A stretch of DNA of 33,672 nucleotides, taken from NCBI GenBank assembly GCA_037969565.1, contig JBBKXQ010000148.1:1-33672 (forward strand), read 5' to 3'. Made by a program: the position numbers and the translations under genes. Every line of letters starts with the position of its first letter. The stretch's first letter is position 1. Below, piece by piece: positions 1 to 6,895 of the stretch. This DNA is from SZUA-35 sp037969565 (GTDB lineage Bacteria; Actinomycetota; Acidimicrobiia; Acidimicrobiales; SZUA-35). The notes beneath the pieces were generated by a model. The model searched no databases. It saw only the letters and a program-made list of their open reading frames with translations, and was not told the origin of the DNA.

Positions 1-59
1 ACCCTTACTGCCCGGACCCTTACTCGATGCAGGACGTCCCGCGGACGCTCGATCCTTGC

Positions 60-539
60 TCATAGTTCAACCACCAATGCTACGGCGTGACATTGCACGC
101 CTCCTTGAAGACCAGGCACACCCTCGGTGCGCTTGCCTTTTACGGTTACGCGAGCTCTCACGGTTTCGGAGAGCCTGCGTTCCATTTCGTCTCGATGCGG
201 TGCAATCTTGGGAGCGTCGAGGATCACGGTGCAATCGATGTTTCCCACCCTCCAGCCGGCGTCTTCGAGAAGTTCGACTGCCACGGCGAGGAGTTGGAGG
301 CTGTTGGCGCCGGTGTGAGTGGGGTCGGTGTCGGGAAACTGTTGACCGATGTCGCCGAGACCGGCCGCGCCCAGAATGGCGTCAGTGCAGGCGTGCGCCA
401 CGGCGTCGGCATCACTGTGCCCAGCCAGCCCGGGATGGTCCGAGAAGTGCACGCCACCGAGCACCAGCTCACGCTCCGGGTCGTCCGACCAAGGGTGTAC
501 GTCGAATCCCTGCCCGATTCGGAAGGGGAACTCGTTCAT
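60..539 (-). CDS. ispF: 2-C-methyl-D-erythritol 2,4-cyclodiphosphate synthase
   Basis: This cytosolic enzyme of the MEP isoprenoid pathway cyclises CDP-methylerythritol 2-phosphate to the 2,4-cyclodiphosphate with release of CMP. The protein is 159 aa, normal for the family. Visible signatures are GQGFDVHP (Asp13 and His15, metal ligands), GHSDAD (His41, third ligand), GDIGQQFPDTDP, and the NIDCTVILDAPKIAPH segment that forms the nucleotide pocket. The C-terminal stretch that is usually KATTTEGLGFTGRG-like reads KGKRTEGVPGLQGG, so it is diverged but keeps the Thr-Glu. The ATG overlaps the ispD stop as ATGA, so the two are translationally coupled, as in many actinobacteria. A small CGTCC-CGC-GGACG hairpin lies just downstream at 35-47. 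Its product feeds into prenyl precursors, the substrates of the polyprenyl synthase at 9.7 kb. Confidence 0.96.
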   Translation of the reverse strand: MNEFPFRIGQGFDVHPWSDDPERELVLGGVHFSDHPGLAGHSDADAVAHACTDAILGAAGLGDIGQQFPDTDPTHTGANSLQLLAVAVELLEDAGWRVGNIDCTVILDAPKIAPHRDEMERRLSETVRARVTVKGKRTEGVPGLQGGVQCHAVALVVEL

Positions 540-1213
540 GTCCGGGCCTCGTTCGACGGTGCTGGCTCGGCACTCACGGTCACGCCTGAAACTGCCGCCA
601 GGAGCGCCTCGGCCAGCAGCAAATCGGCGGGCTCGGTGATCTTGATGTTTCTCGGGTCACCGGCGACGTGAACCACCGATCCTCCAGTGGCATCCACCAG
701 CGCGGCGTCATCGGTGGCTTTGCCACCGGCGGCGTGGGCGAGCGCCAATGTCGCCACCGCAAAACCTTGAGGAGTCTGGACGGCGACGAATTCGGCCCGA
801 TCGACACTGCCACCTGTGACCGAGCGGAGCGTGTCGGTGATCGGAACGACTGGAACGACGGCGTCTGCCGTCCGGAGCGCGTTGATCACTCGGCCCACCA
901 TGGAGGCACCGGCCAGCGGCCTCGCGCCATCATGAACGAGCACATGGGTGGCTGATGGGGGAAGAGCCTGGAGGCCGCACCGCACGGATTCGGATCGCGT
1001 TTCACCTCCGGCAACCAGGATGTCGCCGGGCAGATCGGAGCGGCCGGCCTCCGATTGCGGAACCACCACGACCACTCCCCGGCTTCCGACCGAATCGCCG
1101 ACGGCATCGACTGACCAGTCCAGGACGCGCCGACCGAACAGCGGTTCGAGCTGTTTCAGTCCGCCGAAGCGGGATCCGGATCCCCCGGCGACGACGACTG
1201 ACCACAGTTCCAT
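536..1213 (-). CDS. ispD: 2-C-methyl-D-erythritol 4-phosphate cytidylyltransferase
   Basis: The enzyme transfers CMP from CTP to methylerythritol 4-phosphate, the step before IspE and IspF. It is 225 aa long. The N-terminus carries the nucleotide-binding signature SVVVAGGSGSRFGGLKQ. Further on are HDGARPL, the VPITDTLR segment, VAVQTPQGF and the Thr-Asp-Asp-Ala element (KATDDAALV) typical of IspD. The reading frame stays open far upstream, antisense to the Crp gene, but the family N-terminus starts at MELWSVV. A TATCGT -10 box 8 bases before this ATG supports a leaderless start here. The last ~20 residues form a loose acidic/Ser-rich tail. The gene is first in an ispD-ispF operon and is transcribed divergently from the Crp-family regulator. 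Confidence 0.95.
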   Translation of the reverse strand: MELWSVVVAGGSGSRFGGLKQLEPLFGRRVLDWSVDAVGDSVGSRGVVVVVPQSEAGRSDLPGDILVAGGETRSESVRCGLQALPPSATHVLVHDGARPLAGASMVGRVINALRTADAVVPVVPITDTLRSVTGGSVDRAEFVAVQTPQGFAVATLALAHAAGGKATDDAALVDATGGSVVHVAGDPRNIKITEPADLLLAEALLAAVSGVTVSAEPAPSNEART

Positions 1214-1221
1214 TACGGGCG

Positions 1222-1227
1222 ACGATA
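1222..1227 (-). promoter_or_regulatory. -10 box (TATCGT) of ispD, leaderless type
   Basis: The hexamer TATCGT ends 8 bases before the ispD ATG. This TANNNT spacing recurs in front of many genes in the window and would place the transcription start at or next to the start codon. No convincing -35 was seen. Confidence 0.55.
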
Positions 1228-1325
1228 CCGGGCCGACTTCGCAGCTCGGGAGACTGAGGTGGTGACGAACGGCAACTCGCACCGCCCGAGATCGCACCTG
1301 CGTGGTGCTGACGGAGTCCTGGCCG

Positions 1326-1363
1326 ACACGGAACCGTGTTCTGAAAGGGTGACATCCAACACA
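1326..1363. promoter_or_regulatory. Candidate operators upstream of the Crp-family gene
   Basis: Two symmetric elements lie in the ispD/crp divergent gap. A perfect inverted repeat ACACGG-AA-CCGTGT covers 1326-1339. A CRP/GlxR-like site GGTGA-N6-ACACA covers 1348-1363 and matches four of five bases in each half of TGTGA-N6-TCACA. The second is centred about 32 bases before the inferred crp transcription start, a position suited to autorepression. This is an inference from pattern only. Confidence 0.35.
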
Positions 1364-1374
1364 CCATCCTCGGA

Positions 1375-1380
1375 TAGCGT
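1375..1380 (+). promoter_or_regulatory. -10 box (TAGCGT) of the Crp-family gene, leaderless type
   Basis: TAGCGT lies 7 bases before the ATG at 1388. It supports that ATG over the in-frame GTG at 1259, which would add 43 residues with no Crp-family similarity. Confidence 0.55.
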
Positions 1381-1387
1381 GACGCCC

Positions 1388-2047
1388 ATGGTCGATACCG
1401 AGATGCTGCGTGCCATCGAACTGTTCAGCGATTTCAGCGACGAAACCCTGAAGGAACTGTCGTTGGAAAGCGCGGTGCGAGACCTCAAGCGAGGCGACGT
1501 ACTCTTTGCCGAGAACGACAAGCCCGACCACCTCTACGTCACCCTCAGCGGTCGGATCGCCATGGTGAACCGATCGATCGATGGTCGCGAATCGGTGGTT
1601 GCCCTGATGGAAGACGGTGACCTCTTCGGCGAGATGCCGCTCTTCGATCATCAGAATCGTTCCACCGACGCCCGTGCCCTCGAACCCTCTCAGGCCATCA
1701 CCATTCCGTACGAACCGCTGCGCAAGATCTACGAAGATCAGCCTGAGCAACTGTGGCGGGTCGTGAAGCTGCTCGCCGGTCGACTCCGAGCGATGGATGG
1801 CGTTCTCGCTGATTCGGTGTTTCTCGACGTCACCGGCCGCACGGCCAAACGATTGCTCGAGATCGCCGGCGACAACGACGAATTCTCGTTACCGGTCACG
1901 CAGGAAGAACTCGCCGGCATGGTCGGCGCCAGCCGAGAGCGTGTCAACAAGGCGATCGCCAGCTTCGTGCGGCTCGGTTGGATCGAACAGAGAGATCGCC
2001 GCTACCACATACTCAATCGCGACCAGCTCGACCTCAGAGCCCGCTGA
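1388..2047 (+). CDS. Crp/Fnr-family transcriptional regulator
   Basis: This 219-aa protein has the two-domain CRP layout. The N-terminal cyclic-nucleotide-binding beta-barrel spans roughly residues 10-115 and includes a phosphate-binding cassette FGEMPLFDHQNRSTDAR. Glu82, Arg91 and Ser92 match the residues that hold cAMP in CRP, so cAMP binding is plausible. A long dimer helix follows. The C-terminal winged helix-turn-helix spans about residues 165-210 (VTQEELAGMVGASRERVNKAI). No Fnr-type cysteine cluster is present. The start is set by a TAGCGT -10 box 7 bases upstream. The gene faces ispD across a 174-bp gap holding two candidate operators, one CRP-like, so it may regulate itself and ispD. 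It converges on disA; a stem CCGCTGA/TCAGCGG at its stop codon may help termination. The closest functional analogue I would propose is actinobacterial GlxR/Crp. Confidence 0.9.
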   Translation: MVDTEMLRAIELFSDFSDETLKELSLESAVRDLKRGDVLFAENDKPDHLYVTLSGRIAMVNRSIDGRESVVALMEDGDLFGEMPLFDHQNRSTDARALEPSQAITIPYEPLRKIYEDQPEQLWRVVKLLAGRLRAMDGVLADSVFLDVTGRTAKRLLEIAGDNDEFSLPVTQEELAGMVGASRERVNKAIASFVRLGWIEQRDRRYHILNRDQLDLRAR

Positions 2048-2069
2048 CCGATCCTCGCCCGATCAGCGG
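2041..2069. terminator. Possible terminator hairpin between crp and disA
   Basis: A 7-bp stem (CCGCTGA/TCAGCGG) with a 15-base loop starts at the crp stop codon, in the convergent gap with disA. There is no clear T-run, so termination is only suggested. Confidence 0.3.
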
Positions 2070-2110
2070 TCGACCGAGCACCGTTCGCAGGTCGCCAAGA
2101 AACGGGTGAC

Positions 2111-3181
2111 TCAGACTTGGCCCCGCCGGGTGAGGCCGGCCTGGATTTCTTCGGCTCGACCCGAGTTGAGCCCTTCGACTGCGGCCAACTCGTCGATCGA
2201 CGCAGATCGGACGGCGGCGAGGTTGCCGAACTCTTCGATGACCCGCTCGACAAAGGGTTCGGAAAGTCTCGGGAGTTTTGTGAGCAGTCGGTAACCGCGA
2301 GGATTGAGCGAGGCATCGAGATCGGTGCCGGCCGCAGCAAGGTGCAAGGTCTTGGCCATGACTTCACCGCTGAACAGTGACTCGTCGTCGAGATTGCTGA
2401 GTGCCTCCATGGCTTCCTCGATTCGGAACGAGGCGTCTTCTTCGAAGTAGTCACGAATGAGCAGACGACGGTCGTCAACCGTGCCGCCCATGAGTTCGTT
2501 GAGTTGGAGCCTCACCAGTCGGCCGTCGGAGCCGAGCTCGACCAGGTTTCGCTCGATCTCATTGGCGATCCTCACCACCATTTCCGTGCGCTGCAGCACC
2601 TCGATCAGATCCTTCAGGGTGACGTGGTTTTCGACCTCGAGTGCGTTGAGGTCGTGGGTGACGGAACTGAGACGGGTTCGGTACCGCTCGAGGGTTTGCA
2701 GCGCCTGGCTGGAACGCTCGAGCAAACGGCTGACCGATTCGATCGGATGTCGCTGCTCGCCGACGTAGACCTGAATCTGCTTTCGAGACTCCGAAACGGC
2801 GACCATCGGCACGTGCAGGCTGCGAGCAACCCGCTCGGCGGTGCGATGGCGGGTGCCGGTTTCGGCGGTTGGCACGTTCGGGTTCGGCACCAGATGTACG
2901 TTGGCCCGGGCGATGCGGCTGCCGTCGCCGGCGAGGATGATGGCGCCGTCCATCTTGGCCAGTTCCGAAAGTCGCTGTGGTGTGAATGCGGCGTCGAGCA
3001 GGAAGCCGCCCGAACAGATGTTGAGAACGTCGGGCCCATCACCGATGACGATCAAGCCGCCACGACCGGACTGCAGCACACGATCGAGTCCGTCGCGAAG
3101 TGGCGAACCAGGCGCGACCTGAGCGAGAGCACGTTCCATAGCACTCTCACTGCGACGTTCCATCGCAGCAGCGTACTTCAC
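2111..3181 (-). CDS. disA: DNA integrity scanning diadenylate cyclase DisA
   Basis: DisA condenses two ATP into cyclic di-AMP and slows when it meets branched DNA, linking genome integrity to second-messenger level. The 356-aa protein has the DAC domain at about residues 15-150, with catalytic DGA (78-80) and RHR (111-113) motifs intact. A helical spine follows (about 150-280), then a C-terminal helix-hairpin-helix DNA-binding domain (about 290-350, with FGNLAAVRSASIDELAAVEGLNSGRA read in two parts). The GTG start overlaps the radA stop as GTGA; an in-frame ATG six codons later is the alternative. The radA-disA pair is conserved in actinobacteria and firmicutes, and RadA is known to interact with DisA and inhibit it in Bacillus. 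Confidence 0.96.
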   Translation of the reverse strand: MKYAAAMERRSESAMERALAQVAPGSPLRDGLDRVLQSGRGGLIVIGDGPDVLNICSGGFLLDAAFTPQRLSELAKMDGAIILAGDGSRIARANVHLVPNPNVPTAETGTRHRTAERVARSLHVPMVAVSESRKQIQVYVGEQRHPIESVSRLLERSSQALQTLERYRTRLSSVTHDLNALEVENHVTLKDLIEVLQRTEMVVRIANEIERNLVELGSDGRLVRLQLNELMGGTVDDRRLLIRDYFEEDASFRIEEAMEALSNLDDESLFSGEVMAKTLHLAAAGTDLDASLNPRGYRLLTKLPRLSEPFVERVIEEFGNLAAVRSASIDELAAVEGLNSGRAEEIQAGLTRRGQV

Positions 3182-4563
3182 GCAACCCGATCTCTTCGGA
3201 ACTGTTCACGAGAACGGGGCGACAATTGCACAACGTCGAGGGCCTCGGCCACCGTGGCTGCACGAAGGAGCTGGAGTCCAACGGGTCCGGACTTCGTTGA
3301 CGCGGGGACAACAGCTGAGCGGAAGCCCAACCTGAACGCCTCCTGCAGACGACGTTCCATCTGGGGCACCGACCGCAGCTCGCCGGACAGCCCCACTTCA
3401 CCACAGGCCACGAGTTCGGCCGGGAACGGGCGATTGGCGATCGCCGAAGCCACGGCCAAACCCAGCGCGAGGTCGGCTCCGGGTTCTTCCGCCGATGCGC
3501 CGCCCGCAACGGACACGAAGATCTGCTGACCATGGACCGAGACTCCGCCTCGCTGCTCGAAGACGGCGCAAACCAACTTTGCCCGGCTCGAGCTCGCACC
3601 TTCGACCGCCAAGTTCAGGGGACGATCACCGTGAGGGGCGGCCAACGCTTGGACCTCGACCAGGACGGGCCGATGCCCATCCAGCGCGGGAGCCACGATC
3701 GACCCCGGTGTTCCGACCATCCGGTCGGTGAGAAAGCGGCTGCTGGGGTCGGTGACGGCAACGAGGCCGAGCCCCGTCATCTCGAAGAGGCCGACTTCGG
3801 TGGTGGCTCCGAATCGGTGTTTGGCCGAGCGGAGGAAACGAAGATCGTGGTGCCGATCGCCGCTGAACGAGAGAACGGTGTCGACCACGTGCTCGAGCAG
3901 CCGTGGCCCCGCCAGCGTGCCGTCCTTGGTGACGTGACCGATGAGCAGGAGCGAGACGCCCAGTCGCTTCGCCACCGTGACCAGACGGGCCGCCGACTCT
4001 TTCACCTGCACGATCGAGCCGGGCGAAGCATCGATGTCGGGCACGCGCAGCGTTTGGATCGAGTCGATGACGACGAGCGCCGGCCGATCCGCTTCGAGGG
4101 TGGCGATGATCACATCGACGGAAGTGTCGTCGAGCACCACCAGCGAGGGAGGAATGTGACCGAGTCGTGCAGCACGGGCCGCCACCTGGCTCGGCGCCTC
4201 CTCGCCGGTCACCAACATCACACCCGCTCCTCCGTGGGCCACCGAACACGCCATTTGCAGGCTGAGCGTGCTCTTACCGATGCCGGGCTCGCCGCTGAGC
4301 AACGTGACCGAGCCAGGAACGAATCCGCCCCCCAACACGCGATCGACCTCGACGATCCCCACGGGCGTGGGGATCGAGGTGTTCTGGTCGAATTCGGCGA
4401 GGGGCAGTGCGGTCATCGACTCGACCGAATCGCCGAAGCGGGCCATCGACCGAGCGACCTCTTCGACCGTGGCCCATCCGCCACAACCCGAGCAGCGACC
4501 GGTCCACGCTGCCGCTTGAGCCCCGCAATCTCGACACACGTATACGTTCCGCTTCTTTGCCAT
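3178..4563 (-). CDS. radA: DNA repair ATPase RadA (Sms)
   Basis: RadA is a hexameric DnaB-like ATPase that promotes branch migration in homologous recombination. From the chosen ATG the protein is 461 aa. It has a four-cysteine zinc finger (Cys10, Cys13, Cys24, Cys27), a Walker A motif SGEPGIGKST near residues 90-99, a RecA-like core, the RadA-specific loop around residue 247, and a C-terminal Lon-like domain ending near AEALDVV. The RadA loop is usually KNRFG; here it reads KHRFG. The start MAKKRNVYVC fits the family; in-frame starts 3 and 10 codons upstream exist but add nothing recognisable. disA follows with a 4-base overlap. The start lies only 37 bases from that of the divergent carbonic anhydrase gene. 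Confidence 0.96.
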   Translation of the reverse strand: MAKKRNVYVCRDCGAQAAAWTGRCSGCGGWATVEEVARSMARFGDSVESMTALPLAEFDQNTSIPTPVGIVEVDRVLGGGFVPGSVTLLSGEPGIGKSTLSLQMACSVAHGGAGVMLVTGEEAPSQVAARAARLGHIPPSLVVLDDTSVDVIIATLEADRPALVVIDSIQTLRVPDIDASPGSIVQVKESAARLVTVAKRLGVSLLLIGHVTKDGTLAGPRLLEHVVDTVLSFSGDRHHDLRFLRSAKHRFGATTEVGLFEMTGLGLVAVTDPSSRFLTDRMVGTPGSIVAPALDGHRPVLVEVQALAAPHGDRPLNLAVEGASSSRAKLVCAVFEQRGGVSVHGQQIFVSVAGGASAEEPGADLALGLAVASAIANRPFPAELVACGEVGLSGELRSVPQMERRLQEAFRLGFRSAVVPASTKSGPVGLQLLRAATVAEALDVVQLSPRSREQFRRDRVA

Positions 4564-4600
4564 GTGGTACATCTTGGCGACGGGATGTGACACTGTGCCG

Positions 4601-5131
4601 ATGAACGACCGTGACCAGCCAACATTCGAACCGAACGCCGAGGAACTCCGAGCTCACAATGCTTCGTACGCAACCGGATTTCATGATGCGGCTCTCGGCG
4701 TGGCACCAACTCGCTCGCTGGCCATCGTCACCTGCATGGACTCTCGGATCGACGCATTCCAGGTGCTCGGCCTGAAGAACGGCGAGGCGCACATCATCCG
4801 CAACGCCGGCGGTGTGATCACCGACGACGTGATCCGATCGCTCTGCATCTCGCAGCGTTCGCTCGGGACACGAGAGATCGTTCTGCTCCATCACACCGAT
4901 TGCGGACTCCAACGCGTGAGCGAAGACGCATTCAAGGCAGAGCTCGAGGCCGAACTCGGCGTGAAGCCCTGGTGGTCACTCGAGTCATTCATCGACCCCT
5001 ATCTCGACGTCCGACAGTCGATGCAACGTCTGCACCTCACCCCGTTCATCCCCTACAAGGAGCACATCCGGGGTTTCGTCTACGACGTCACGACGGGCAT
5101 CGTCAACGAGGTGGATGGACCAGACAGCTGA
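4601..5131 (+). CDS. Beta-class carbonic anhydrase
   Basis: The enzyme interconverts CO2 and bicarbonate, supplying bicarbonate to carboxylases and helping pH balance. The 176-aa cytosolic protein carries the zinc ligands Cys45 (CMDSR), His98 and Cys101 (HHTDC), with the Asp47/Arg49 dyad intact. It closely resembles M. tuberculosis Rv1284: IIRNAGGVITDDVIRSL and the ending RGFVYDVTTG are both recognisable. The ATG at 4601 fits the family length; a GTG two codons upstream is in frame. A weak box GACACT sits 6 bases before the ATG, at the same spacing as the leaderless promoters elsewhere. The gene diverges from radA and converges on the HAD fusion gene. A carbonic anhydrase next to disA-radA also occurs in mycobacteria. 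Confidence 0.95.
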   Translation: MNDRDQPTFEPNAEELRAHNASYATGFHDAALGVAPTRSLAIVTCMDSRIDAFQVLGLKNGEAHIIRNAGGVITDDVIRSLCISQRSLGTREIVLLHHTDCGLQRVSEDAFKAELEAELGVKPWWSLESFIDPYLDVRQSMQRLHLTPFIPYKEHIRGFVYDVTTGIVNEVDGPDS

Positions 5132-5168
5132 TCCCGCCAGGGTGAGGACCTTGCCCCACCGTGCCGCC

Positions 5169-6740
5169 TCAAACCGTTGGCGCCGGGTTGGGGGTCTGCA
5201 CGTCGAGACTGCGCAGGATCGCATGGCCGTTCGACTCGGCACTGTCGGCCATCGGGTTGAACCATGCGGTTCGAAAGCCCATCGCACGAGCGGCGTCGAG
5301 ATTCACCAGGTCGTCGTCGACGACCATGATGAGACCGGGAGGTTTCCCCGTCACCCGCCGCAGCACCTCGTAGATCGGGGCGTCGGGCTTCCGCACACCA
5401 ACGGCGCCACTCATGATCCACGGGTCGATCAAACCCTCGAGGCTGTGTCGCACCCGGAGTTTGTTGGCCCACGTCGTTGCGTCATTGGTGACACACGCGA
5501 CTTGCACACCCTGGTCTCGCAACGTTCGCAAGAACTTGATCACGCCTGGGCTCAGTTGGTGCCGAGCGAGATAGAGGTCGTCGAGTTCATTGGGATCTCC
5601 GACGACTTCGACCGCTTTCCAGAAGTCGGCAGGGGTGATTCGACCGAGGCTCAGCGATCGTGATCGCGAAATGATCTCGTCTTCGGTGACTTCAGATCCC
5701 ATCTCACGCACGAATGGGATCAGGATCTTTTGGATGTCGTTTCCCTCGCGATAGATCACTCCCATGCCGTCGAGCGCAACGACGAGTGGGGTCGTGCTCA
5801 CTTCGGTCCCGTCGATCACGGTTTGTTCGCTCGCAAGCACCGGCGAAACCCTGGGTTTCGGCTTCGGGCGACCTCCGCTGGGAGTCGTGCCCTTCTTGGT
5901 GGTCGCCTTGCCCTTCGCCGCTCCCTTGCCGTTCTTGCCGTTGCGGCCTCGCCGATTCTGAGGGCGCAGCACTCGCAGCAACTGGCCGAGGAGCACGAGT
6001 CCGGCAAGTACGGCAGCGACGATCGCCACGCCCCGCCACACCAGCGCGGCGACGGTTTGGGTCGTCGATGCAATCACCACCGCAGTGGGTGCGGCTGCAT
6101 CGAGCGTCGTGGTCCACACGCGCACCGTGCCGGTTTCGTCGCCCGGCACCTCTCCCGTGACGGTCTCGAGGTCGCGAGGGTTGCCTGGCAATTTCACTCG
6201 CAGAACGACCGTGGCATCGGCGGCCGTGGCGTTGTAGCGGCCGGCCAGGCTCTCGATGGAGCGCCCGAGTTCGCCGGTGAGCGCCTCGTCACCGAAGACT
6301 TCGATACCTCGGGGATTGAGCGCGCCGGTGAGCTGGTAGTCGACCCGGGCGAAGGCTTTGGACCGGGTCAGTTCGAAGCCGTCGAACAATCGGGCATCGC
6401 CCGAGATCTCGTCGAGCACGTCCAAGAACTGTTCGGGTGTACCGAATGACTTGGAAACGATGAGACGCAGACCACCACTCGGCAACCGCTCCGGCGGCTC
6501 GGTTTGCCAACCGGCCTGATCGAGGTCATTCAGCGCCAGGCCCACCGTGTCGAGATCGATGATCGCCGCCGTCGTCTCCTGGTCGAGTTCGACCGTGGCG
6601 GTGACGACGCCCGACCCGTCCTCGTTCACGTCGACCCGGACATTGAGCAGCGAGTTGCAGCCCGTCAGCAGGAACAGGCAGAGAGCAACCACCCAGACGA
6701 GCGGCCGTTTCAAGAAGGAGGAGTCGAACCGCCGGAGCAC
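5169..6740 (-). CDS. Lipoprotein (LppM-like domain), membrane segment and HAD hydrolase fusion
   Basis: This single 523-aa frame joins three parts. Residues 1-28 form a lipoprotein signal ending in LLTGC (Cys28). Residues ~29-230 form an extracytoplasmic beta-rich domain resembling LppM (NVRVDVNEDGSGVV at its start). A transmembrane helix lies near 235-255, followed by a Gly/Lys/Arg-rich linker to about 300. The C-terminal ~210 residues are a HAD-superfamily hydrolase: motif I LDGMGV (nucleophile Asp near 322, with Met where many members have a second Asp), motif II VTNDA, Lys in VRKPDAP, and acidic motif IV VVDDDLVNLDAA. By topology the lipid and LppM-like domain would be outside and the HAD domain inside. 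The substrate is unknown. The start GTG is preceded by TAGGTT 6 bases upstream. I see no frameshift that would make the fusion artefactual. Confidence 0.8.
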   Translation of the reverse strand: MLRRFDSSFLKRPLVWVVALCLFLLTGCNSLLNVRVDVNEDGSGVVTATVELDQETTAAIIDLDTVGLALNDLDQAGWQTEPPERLPSGGLRLIVSKSFGTPEQFLDVLDEISGDARLFDGFELTRSKAFARVDYQLTGALNPRGIEVFGDEALTGELGRSIESLAGRYNATAADATVVLRVKLPGNPRDLETVTGEVPGDETGTVRVWTTTLDAAAPTAVVIASTTQTVAALVWRGVAIVAAVLAGLVLLGQLLRVLRPQNRRGRNGKNGKGAAKGKATTKKGTTPSGGRPKPKPRVSPVLASEQTVIDGTEVSTTPLVVALDGMGVIYREGNDIQKILIPFVREMGSEVTEDEIISRSRSLSLGRITPADFWKAVEVVGDPNELDDLYLARHQLSPGVIKFLRTLRDQGVQVACVTNDATTWANKLRVRHSLEGLIDPWIMSGAVGVRKPDAPIYEVLRRVTGKPPGLIMVVDDDLVNLDAARAMGFRTAWFNPMADSAESNGHAILRSLDVQTPNPAPTV

Positions 6741-6746
6741 CGGAAC

Positions 6747-6752
6747 AACCTA
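6747..6752 (-). promoter_or_regulatory. -10 box (TAGGTT) of the lipoprotein-HAD gene, leaderless type
   Basis: TAGGTT ends 6 bases before the GTG start at 6740. It gives this gene its own promoter downstream of the clpC terminator. Confidence 0.5.
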
Positions 6753-6819
6753 ATGGACCAGGACCGCCGTGATGTTGCTCTCTGGTCTCTTCGTGTCTTC
6801 GCTCGCCCGGAACGATGAA

Positions 6820-6845
6820 GACGCCGCCCCGAACGGGACGGCGTC
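6820..6845 (-). terminator. Intrinsic-type terminator of clpC
   Basis: An 11-bp stem with one mismatch (arms GACGCCGTCCC and GGGGCGGCGTC on the minus strand) encloses a GTTC loop about 50 bases after the clpC stop. On the minus strand the sequence after it is TTCATCGTT, only weakly U-rich. It separates clpC from the downstream fusion gene. Confidence 0.6.
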
Positions 6846-6895
6846 TGCAACATCACTGATCAGCTTGTCGGCGAGTCACCGGCTCGCCTGCGGTG

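Noticed and set aside
1..59. Possible start of another gene downstream of ispF (cysS in mycobacteria)
   Set aside because: No start codon with a plausible frame can be seen in so short a stretch.
1259..1387. Longer N-terminus of the Crp-family protein from GTG 1259
   Set aside because: The extra 43 residues are unlike any Crp domain and lie upstream of the best -10 box.
1214..1750. Upstream extension of the ispD frame
   Set aside because: It runs antisense to the Crp-family gene, and IspD family similarity begins at MELWSVV with a -10 box just before it.
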